A stretch of DNA of 5,493 nt from SHZT01 sp945889655 (GTDB taxonomy: Bacteria; Gemmatimonadota; Gemmatimonadetes; Gemmatimonadales; GWC2-71-9), in contig CAMDCH010000186.1 in the NCBI GenBank assembly GCA_945889655.1, positions 1 to 5,493 of the forward strand, in the 5' to 3' direction. Below are positions 1-4,671 of the stretch, piece after piece. Under the pieces are notes generated by a model that saw only the letters and a program-made list of their open reading frames with translations, had not been told where the DNA came from and made no database searches. A program made the position numbers and the translations under genes. Numbering within the stretch: the first letter of the stretch is position 1; every line of letters begins with the position of its first letter.

Positions 1-724
1 CCAAGTGCAGGACGTCCGCGAGCCCGTGCGCGGCGCGCGCCTCGACAAAGAGATCTCCCTGAAGCTGCGCGTCTCTCAATACCTGATGCAATTCCTGCTG
101 TGCGGCCGCGAGGTCGCCTGTCTTTACCGCCACCCAGGCGTGACCGATCCGGCTGATGAGGAGCGAACGTGTGTCGCCGAACTCGGATGCGAGTTGACCC
201 GCCGCGAGATAGGACGCGCGAGCTTCGGGAAAGCAACCGAGCTGGCGGAGCACCCGACCGTGCTGCAGTCCGGCAGCGACTTCCTCTGGAATGCGAGCCC
301 CGCTCTGTAGCCGAAAGGCAGTTTCGAGGACGTCAATAGACTCTTGAAGCCGGAGTTCGCCTTCCAGCCAGTATGCAAGCGCCAGAAGCGGCGCCCACAA
401 CAGGTTCAGGTTGCCGGAGGTAGTCGCACGCTGCGCGACGCGAATAATTTCGCGAAGATGACTGACATCCTTGTTCTGTGGCTTCAGCTGATCGAGGAAG
501 GTGGCCGCGGCTCGCAATTGAAACGCGAGACTCTCGCCCTGGACGGGGGAATGGAATGCAATGCGGTCCACTGCCCGAAGGGTCAAAAAGGCACCAAGTG
601 CGTGCGTGCGTTCCTGGTTTCCAGGCCGCGAAGCCCGCTCCAGGAACGGCAAGTGCATACGCGGAAACGTGGACCCGCCGGGGCCCGGCATTTCGTCTAA
701 GCGTGGGAGAGGCGTAACGCTCAA
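1..724 (-). CDS. TPR-like helical repeat protein, N-terminal part (runs off left edge)
   Basis: A minus-strand frame stays open from 733 to the left edge, giving about 241 residues with no stop. I do not recognise a specific gene. The translation is rich in Ala, Leu, Gln and Arg and forms amphipathic helix pairs like those of tetratricopeptide repeats, for example the stretches FPEARASYLAAGQLASEFGD and TGDLAAAQQELHQVLRDAQL. No signal peptide, membrane segment or catalytic motif is visible, so a cytoplasmic protein-binding or regulatory scaffold role is inferred. The chosen start is TTG at 724, because GAGGA (735-731) sits 6 nt upstream and an in-frame TGA (736-734) lies just before. ATG at 691 or 658 are alternatives without a clear ribosome site. 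Codon use is less GC-biased than in the genes from 1387 rightward. It is divergent from the pseudopilin gene. The reading frame is well supported; the family name is tentative because the C-terminus is missing. Confidence 0.75.
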   Translation of the reverse strand, partial: MSVTPLPRLDEMPGPGGSTFPRMHLPFLERASRPGNQERTHALGAFLTLRAVDRIAFHSPVQGESLAFQLRAAATFLDQLKPQNKDVSHLREIIRVAQRATTSGNLNLLWAPLLALAYWLEGELRLQESIDVLETAFRLQSGARIPEEVAAGLQHGRVLRQLGCFPEARASYLAAGQLASEFGDTRSLLISRIGHAWVAVKTGDLAAAQQELHQVLRDAQLQGDLFVEARAAHGLADVLHL

Positions 725-786
725 GAGAGATCCTCAAACTGGAACCGGGCGCCTGGAGAAAATCGGGCCCTCAAGTATGCTCCTCA

Positions 787-824
787 CGGGCGGACGCGGC
801 AAGGGCGCCTGTCGCGTCCGCCCG
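787..824. repeat. Strong inverted repeat in divergent intergenic region
   Basis: The arms CGGGCGGACGCG (787-798) and CGCGTCCGCCCG (813-824) are perfect 12-bp inverted copies. On the plus strand the stem can continue inward through a G-U, a C-G and an A-U pair to an 8-nt loop (802-809). No T-tract follows on either strand (plus continues GGCTGTAAAAAGG), so it does not look like an intrinsic terminator. It lies between the divergent starts at 724 and 952, about 63 and 127 nt from them. An operator, a 5'-leader structure or a dispersed palindromic element are all possible. I see nothing else definite in 725-951. Confidence 0.7.
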
Positions 825-951
825 GGCTGTAAAAAGGCAGGTAGCATGCCACCTCCGACTCGTTCGCAACCCGTTGACGCACGCGTGTTTCGGTACCACT
901 TCGCAGTTTTTTGATCCCGCTTCACAGCAGATCGCACGTCAGGTTGGCATC

Positions 952-1380
952 ATGCGACGCGCAACCAGCCTGCTCGAGATTGTGATCGCCATCACGCTTG
1001 TCGGATTCATTGGTAGTCTCGCCGCACCGAGAATCAGCCGTTGGGCGGACCGTTTTGCCGTCCGGCAAGCGGTCGAAGAGACCGCGGCTTTTTATAACGC
1101 GGCCCGGTTCCGGGCGCTGTTGCGGGGCTCACGTGTCCGGATCGAACTTCGGCCGGATTCATTGCTCGCGGTCTTTGAGAACGTGACCGATTCGGTCTTT
1201 CTCACCCGCCCGGGTCCCGCGAGCAACGGGGTGAGCCTCAGTGCGAGCCGGCTGGTGGTGCGGATACTGCCAAACGGCGTGGGGGCGGGCGGCGCCAATA
1301 CGACGCTGGTGTTCCGCCGCGGACTGGCAGCGGAGTCCCTGACGACTTCGAGGCTGGGACGGCTGAAACGCTGGCGCTGA
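952..1380 (+). CDS. GspH/FimT-type prepilin-like protein
   Basis: This encodes a 142-residue minor pilin or pseudopilin, expected to be processed by prepilin peptidase and inserted in the inner membrane as part of a type II secretion or type IV pilus assembly. The N-terminus reads MRRA then TSLLE, a class III signal. Cleavage after Ala4 would put Glu at mature position 5 and Pro at position 22, both typical of the family, with a hydrophobic helix between. A globular domain follows with a GspH-like pattern, ending in a segment resembling VFRRGLAAES then SRLGR. ATG at 952 is chosen over an in-frame upstream start at 874 because it gives the usual short leader; AGGT (941-944) is a weak ribosome site. 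Ala instead of Gly before the cleavage point is uncommon. No other pilus or secretion gene is in view. It converges on the HD-GYP gene with a 6-bp gap. Confidence 0.87.
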   Translation: MRRATSLLEIVIAITLVGFIGSLAAPRISRWADRFAVRQAVEETAAFYNAARFRALLRGSRVRIELRPDSLLAVFENVTDSVFLTRPGPASNGVSLSASRLVVRILPNGVGAGGANTTLVFRRGLAAESLTTSRLGRLKRWR

Positions 1381-1397
1381 GGCCCGTCAGGCCAGCG
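1369..1397. terminator. Possible bidirectional terminator hairpin across two stop codons
   Basis: CGCTGGC (1369-1375) pairs with GCCAGCG (1391-1397), and CTGA (1377-1380) pairs with TCAG (1387-1390). One base (G1376) bulges and the loop is GGCCCG (1381-1386). The stop codons of the convergent genes pair with each other inside the stem. With only 6 bp between the genes, this is the obvious place for a shared terminator. The minus-strand transcript would be followed by just UUU and the plus-strand one by no U-run, so intrinsic termination would be weak. Confidence 0.45.
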
Positions 1398-2349
1398 CGT
1401 GCCCGCCGACCAGTCGGCGCCGCCGGACCGCGGCTTCCAGGGCAGTGGCGATGCGCGGGTCCAGGATGGAGCCGGCCAGCTGGCGCATGCGGCGAGTGGC
1501 TTCGTCCGGTGCCAGCTGTTCCTGGTACGGCCGGGGCGTGGTGAGGGCGTCGAATATTTCCGCCGCGCAGAGGACGCGCCCGCCCACGGGAATGGCTTCC
1601 CCCACGAGCCCCGCGGGGTAGCCGGATCCGTCCCAATGCTCGTGGTGCGTGCGCACGTAGCTGACGACCTCGCCGAGGTGGTCCAGGGGTGCCAGGATGT
1701 CGGACCCTATGAGCACGTGCCGCTTGATGTGGGTGTACTCGTCCGGGGTGAGCGGCCCATCCTTGTCCAGCACCGATTCCCGGACGCCGATCTTCCCGAG
1801 GTCGTGCAGGCGTCCGGCGATGCGGATTTTTTCCACTGCGTCTTCCGCGAGGCCGAGCTCGTGCGCGATGGTGGCGGCGAGTGACGACACGCGCGCCGAG
1901 TGGCCCACAAGGAAGGGGTCCTTGGCTTCGAGGGTGTTGACCATGGCCTCGAGCGTGGCGATCACGATGCGCTCGACGCCGGACGCCGGCACATGCTCGC
2001 GGTGGCGCGCCGCGCGTTCGACCGTGGCGGCGAGATCGAAGTAGTCCACCGGCTTGACCAGGTAGTCCAGTGCGCCACGCTGCACGCACATGGCAGCCAG
2101 CGGTGTCTGCGCAGGCGCGCAGACCATGAAGATCGCCAGGCTCGGGCGGGTGGCGATCACTTTCTGGACCAGGTCCATGCCGCCGGTTTCGGTGTCGAGG
2201 TAGGCGAGATCCAGCGGAGCGGCGAGCGCGTCCATCACTGCCGTGGCGGACTCGGCCGAGGGAGTCTCGAAGCCGCGCTTGCCGAGATAGGCCGAGAGGG
2301 CCTCGCGGAGCGACGGATCGGGGGAGGCGACAAGGGCCCGCATGGTCAT
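1387..2349 (-). CDS. Response regulator with degenerate receiver and HD-GYP c-di-GMP phosphodiesterase domain
   Basis: This is a 320-residue cytoplasmic two-domain protein. Residues about 4-115 form a receiver with the acceptor Asp52 and Lys99 (in LVKPVD). The usual acidic pair is replaced by Ser9-Pro10, leaving only Asp11 nearby, and the switch Thr is Cys77. Residues about 125-310 form an HD-GYP domain with all expected metal ligands visible: Glu141, His150 (GHS), His182-Asp183 (LHDLGK), His211, His235-His236, the GYP motif at 243-245, and Asp267. HD-GYP proteins of this type hydrolyse c-di-GMP, commonly to GMP, so an active enzyme is likely; control by phosphorylation is doubtful. It is last in the four-gene block. 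Its ATG shares ATGA with the stop of the receiver gene, which implies translational coupling, and it has no clear ribosome site of its own. Another ATG two codons in is possible. Confidence 0.93.
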   Translation of the reverse strand: MTMRALVASPDPSLREALSAYLGKRGFETPSAESATAVMDALAAPLDLAYLDTETGGMDLVQKVIATRPSLAIFMVCAPAQTPLAAMCVQRGALDYLVKPVDYFDLAATVERAARHREHVPASGVERIVIATLEAMVNTLEAKDPFLVGHSARVSSLAATIAHELGLAEDAVEKIRIAGRLHDLGKIGVRESVLDKDGPLTPDEYTHIKRHVLIGSDILAPLDHLGEVVSYVRTHHEHWDGSGYPAGLVGEAIPVGGRVLCAAEIFDALTTPRPYQEQLAPDEATRRMRQLAGSILDPRIATALEAAVRRRRLVGGHALA

Positions 2350-2723
2350 TTGGTGAGGGTTTTGTCGATGACGGAGTAGAGGGCCGCGAGGTCAACGGGC
2401 TTGGTGAGGAAGTCACGAGCCCCGAGCTGCATGGCACGCGCGGCTGTATTGAGGTCGGCCACCGCCGTGAGTATGAGGATCGGCAGCTCAGCATCGAGGT
2501 CGAGCGCGCTGGGCAGGACGTCCATCCCGTTGAGGCCCGGGGGCATGCGCAGGTCGAGCAGCATGAGATCGAACTTCGTCTTTCCCAGGAAGGCGAGCGC
2601 TTCTTCCCCCGAGGCCGCGGCGGTGACGGTGAAGCCGCGCTGGATCAGCACCTTGGTCAGCACGTCGCGCACCGACCGGTCATCGTCGACGACGAGGACT
2701 CGGCGGCCTGGTTCCAGCGTCAT
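2346..2723 (-). CDS. Single-domain response regulator (CheY-like receiver)
   Basis: This encodes 125 residues, the length of one receiver domain with no output domain. The pocket is complete: Asp13-Asp14 in VLVVDDD, acceptor Asp57 in LLDLRMP, Thr86 in ILTA and Lys108 in FLTKPVD. It should accept phosphate from a histidine kinase or phosphotransfer protein and act by protein contact; no kinase is in the window. Its ATG overlaps the stop of mqnD by 4 nt, with AGAAGG (2739-2734) 10 nt before the start, and its stop overlaps the start of the HD-GYP gene. A natural inference is that it works with the next protein, which has a receiver that looks poorly suited to phosphorylation. Partner and output cannot be read from the sequence. 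Confidence 0.93.
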   Translation of the reverse strand: MTLEPGRRVLVVDDDRSVRDVLTKVLIQRGFTVTAAASGEEALAFLGKTKFDLMLLDLRMPPGLNGMDVLPSALDLDAELPILILTAVADLNTAARAMQLGARDFLTKPVDLAALYSVIDKTLTK

Positions 2724-3598
2724 GCGCGGACACCCTTCTGGCTGGACGGTTCCCCGTCATCGACGAAGGTGACGTCGACCTTCCTGGCGAGGAGTCCTGC
2801 TTCCGCGGCGCGGTCCAGCAGCAGCTTCACGGCGGTGCGGCCCCGTTCGCCGTAGTCCACGGTGTAGTCGTTCACGTACATGCCGACGAACCGGTCCGCC
2901 TGGCTGCGGTCGAGGCCGCGGGCGTAGCGCATCGCGTGACTGAGTGCCTCGTCGCGGTGGGCGAGGCCATACACGATGCTCGCGCGGAGGTCGCGGGAGA
3001 TGAGGCGGATCAATTCGTCCCCGAGATCGCGGCGGACCACGTTGCCGCCGAGGGGGAGGGGGAGGCCGGTTTCGCCATGCCACCATTCTCCCATGTCCAC
3101 CCAGAGGTGGAGGCCCTGGTCGGCGTAGGTGAGCTGCCCCTCGTGGATCAGCAGTCCGCTATCCACCTCGCCGGCGTGCACGGCGTCCTCGATGCGGTCG
3201 AACGACATGAGGACCGCTTCGAAGGTTGGCTGGTAGAGGCGGAGAGCGAGGAAGGCGGTAGTCAGCAGGCCGGGGACGGCGATGCGACGGCCCTTGAGGG
3301 CCTCGCGGGGATCGGCGGGTTTCGGCTTGCGGGAGACCAGGCGCGGGCCGTAGCGGTCGCCGATCGACGCGCCGTGCGGGAGCAGGGCATAGCGGTCGGT
3401 GAGATGGCCGTACGCGTGAATGGAGACGGCGGTGACTTCGAGCTCGCCGGCGAGGGCGCGACGGTTGAGGCTCTCGATGTCGGCCAGCTCGTGGACGTAG
3501 CGGCGGTCACCCGTCGGCACGAGGCCCTCGGCCAGCGCGTAGAACATGAACGCGTCGTCGGAGTCGGGGCTGTGGGCAACATGAATAGTCCGGGTCAC
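2720..3598 (-). CDS. mqnD: MqnD-family 1,4-dihydroxy-6-naphthoate synthase (futalosine menaquinone pathway)
   Basis: This encodes 292 residues, near the usual MqnD length. MqnD converts cyclic dehypoxanthinyl futalosine to 1,4-dihydroxy-6-naphthoate in the futalosine route to menaquinone. The fold is a two-lobe, periplasmic-binding-protein-like one, but no signal peptide is present, as expected for a cytoplasmic enzyme. Family landmarks seen include HSPDSDDAFMFYAL (9-22, where classical MqnD has SPCPNDTF), RIAVPG followed by TTAF, IHEGQLTY with His152 at the position of the proposed catalytic His145 of Thermus MqnD, GLPLPLGGNVVRRDLG, and VNDYTVDYGERG near the C-terminus. The start is GTG at 3598, with AGGAAG (3612-3607) 8 nt upstream and a GTGA overlap with the previous stop. 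It lies second in a coupled block, before two regulators. Other futalosine genes are not in the window. The SPDSDD form leaves room for a related MqnA/MqnD-like binding protein with a different ligand. Confidence 0.85.
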   Translation of the reverse strand: MTRTIHVAHSPDSDDAFMFYALAEGLVPTGDRRYVHELADIESLNRRALAGELEVTAVSIHAYGHLTDRYALLPHGASIGDRYGPRLVSRKPKPADPREALKGRRIAVPGLLTTAFLALRLYQPTFEAVLMSFDRIEDAVHAGEVDSGLLIHEGQLTYADQGLHLWVDMGEWWHGETGLPLPLGGNVVRRDLGDELIRLISRDLRASIVYGLAHRDEALSHAMRYARGLDRSQADRFVGMYVNDYTVDYGERGRTAVKLLLDRAAEAGLLARKVDVTFVDDGEPSSQKGVRA

Positions 3599-4257
3599 GC
3601 GGGCTTCTTCCTGGACACCGCGGCGGTGGCTTCCTGGCGGGTCCAGTTCAGGATGGCGGCGTGCTCACGGTATTCGGCGCGGCCGCTCTTCATCTCGGGG
3701 TCCCAGGCGGACAGGAACGCGCGAAACCACCGGTCACGGCCGGCAACATCCTTCCTGACATGGGCGATCTGGGCTCTTAGCGCGAGTGCCAGCAGGTGGT
3801 CCTTGTCCTTGGCAAGTATCGTGTCGACTTGAGCGGCGGCAGCTCCCCAATCAGCGCTCACGAAGCTGATGACGCCCATGTGATAGCGGGCATCCGGGTC
3901 GAGGGTGCCGAGCAGGCCGTATGCCTCCAGGGCCATGGGCCGGAAGAACGCGACCTGGGCCGTGTCTCCCCGTTCCGCCGCGGACATGATCCGGTTGAAC
4001 AGGCGATCCGCCGCCTGCCGCGGGGTCATGCCGCTGATGTCCGGGGGCACTGCCGCGGCCGAAGCGGGGTCGCCGGCCGGTGCTGTCGGGGGCGGGGCCG
4101 TCAGGCGGACCAGGAGTGCCGCCGAGATCGCGGCGACGGCGGCGCCCGCGAGGATCCACGGGGCGGCCCGGCCGCGCTTACGGGTGGTGGCCGCTCCGCA
4201 TAACGGACAGAAACGAGAATCGGCGCTGATTTCGCCGCCGCAGGCGGGGCAGAGCAT
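3595..4257 (-). CDS. Zinc-ribbon, single-TM protein with TPR-like C-terminal region
   Basis: This encodes 220 residues of unknown function. It begins with a zinc ribbon in which Cys3, Cys6, Cys17 and Cys20 form two CxxC knuckles (CPAC and CPLC). A basic stretch RKRGR then precedes one hydrophobic segment, about 33-52, likely a membrane anchor with the ribbon in the cytoplasm. A Pro/Ala-rich linker (about 54-75) leads to a helical region whose part from about 125 to 180 resembles TPR helices, including DARYHMGVISF and LLALALRAQIAHVRKD. Start ATG 4257 is chosen because the zinc ribbon begins there; the frame stays open upstream but runs across the neighbouring divergent gene. No Shine-Dalgarno is seen close to it. 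It heads the four-gene block, overlapping mqnD by 4 nt (GTGA). A scaffold or envelope role is inference only. Confidence 0.83.
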   Translation of the reverse strand: MLCPACGGEISADSRFCPLCGAATTRKRGRAAPWILAGAAVAAISAALLVRLTAPPPTAPAGDPASAAAVPPDISGMTPRQAADRLFNRIMSAAERGDTAQVAFFRPMALEAYGLLGTLDPDARYHMGVISFVSADWGAAAAQVDTILAKDKDHLLALALRAQIAHVRKDVAGRDRWFRAFLSAWDPEMKSGRAEYREHAAILNWTRQEATAAVSRKKPA

Positions 4258-4265
4258 AGCGGGTG

Positions 4266-4299
4266 AAGATAGACGGGCGCCCCTCACCGCGTCTATCTT
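4266..4299. promoter_or_regulatory. Perfect 10-bp inverted repeat in a 48-bp divergent gap; candidate operator
   Basis: AAGATAGACG (4266-4275) and CGTCTATCTT (4290-4299) are exact inverted copies separated by 14 bp, filling most of the gap between the divergent starts at 4257 and 4306. Each arm carries an AAGAT sequence that could be part of a -10 element pointing toward the opposite gene (TAAGAT leftward at 4300-4295, GAAGAT rightward at 4265-4270), but no convincing -35 boxes are seen. A dimeric regulator site controlling both directions, or symmetrical promoters, is inferred from position and symmetry. There is no T-run, so it is not a terminator. Confidence 0.5.
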
Positions 4300-4305
4300 A
4301 GCCGC

Positions 4306-4605
4306 ATGGCAGCAGATGCCGGTGGCCCAGCCCGGTCCGCGCGGTTCGATCCGCCGCTCAGCTCTATAACCTCCCGGCCGATGGGTGAGCTGCAGCGCGG
4401 AGAGCTCCGGTGGGAGGTCCTGCTGGAGACGGTCAAGGACCCCGACGCCGGCGTGATCCGCGGGCGGGTGCACTTCGCGTCCGGTTCCACGCACCGATTG
4501 TCGGGCTGGATCTTCCTGGAGTGGGGCGAGAAAGACGTCGAAAAGCGTTTCTCGGAGTTCTCCGCGCAGGAGCTGTGGACCCTGCTGGATTCGCTGGACA
4601 AGTGA
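4306..4605 (+). CDS. Small uncharacterised protein upstream of glnA
   Basis: This encodes 99 residues from ATG 4306, or 74 from ATG 4381; I do not recognise the family. From residue 26 on it looks like a compact folded domain: alternating charged and hydrophobic residues (ELRWEVLLETVKDPD), then a probable beta segment with RGRVHFASG and LSGWIFLEW, then a helical end (FSAQELWTLLDSLDK). The first 25 residues are Ala/Pro/Ser/Arg-rich with more A/T-ending codons, so the later start is quite possible. A TATAAC box at 4365-4370 would place a transcript start close to 4381. Neither start has a clear ribosome site. No signal peptide, membrane segment or cysteine motif is visible. It lies 66 bp before glnA on the same strand and diverges from the zinc-ribbon gene. 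A link to nitrogen metabolism would be guesswork. Confidence 0.6.
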   Translation: MAADAGGPARSARFDPPLSSITSRPMGELQRGELRWEVLLETVKDPDAGVIRGRVHFASGSTHRLSGWIFLEWGEKDVEKRFSEFSAQELWTLLDSLDK

Positions 4606-4606
4606 T

Positions 4607-4634
4607 GGTGCGTGGTGAGTGGTGCGTGGTGAGT
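4607..4634 (+). repeat. Tandem 14-bp direct repeat, two copies
   Basis: GGTGCGTGGTGAGT occurs twice without spacing (4607-4620 and 4621-4634), starting just after the TGA of the small gene and ending 37 bp before the glnA start. Each unit is itself built from GTGGTG/GTGAGT-like pieces. It may be a replication-slippage repeat or a copy of a dispersed GTGAGTGG-type intergenic repeat. A role in glnA control is not shown by the sequence. Confidence 0.75.
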
Positions 4635-4662
4635 GGGAACATTCACCTGATGGCGCAGCGAC

Positions 4663-4666
4663 GGAG
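4663..4666 (+). promoter_or_regulatory. Ribosome binding site of glnA
   Basis: GGAG lies 5 nt before ATG 4672. It fixes the start of glutamine synthetase even though that start gives an N-terminus longer than in the Bacillus enzyme. It is among the clearest plus-strand ribosome sites in the window. Confidence 0.65.
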
Positions 4667-4671
4667 CCGGC

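Noticed and set aside
787..840. Intrinsic terminator at the 787-824 hairpin
   Set aside because: No U-run follows on either strand; the nearby A-run (831-835) is on the wrong side to act as one for minus-strand transcription.
874..902. TTGACG at 874-879 as a -35 box for the pseudopilin gene
   Set aside because: No acceptable -10 hexamer is found at 16-18 bp spacing; TACCAC is only 14 bp away.
344..914. Several plus-strand open frames in 344-914
   Set aside because: They are opposite the helical-repeat gene or in the intergenic region, are mutually overlapping, rich in Arg/Gly/Pro, and show no recognisable motif.
874..951. Longer pseudopilin start at 874
   Set aside because: It would put 26 extra residues before the short MRRA leader. 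The prepilin signal fits the start at 952 much better.
1238..2494. Long minus-strand open frame of about 418 codons across the HD-GYP and receiver genes
   Set aside because: The translation is Arg/Pro/Gly/Ser-rich without domains. It is a frame shadow of the two overlapping, clearly homologous signalling genes.
2936..3832. Plus-strand open frame of about 298 codons opposite mqnD
   Set aside because: Its Val/Glu/Ala/Gly-rich, low-complexity translation is typical of the antisense of a GC-rich gene, and the minus-strand frame has clear MqnD motifs.
4258..4494. N-terminal extension of the zinc-ribbon protein to 4494
   Set aside because: The extra 79 residues run through the divergent gene and the inverted repeat and lack protein-like character; the zinc ribbon begins naturally at the ATG at 4257.
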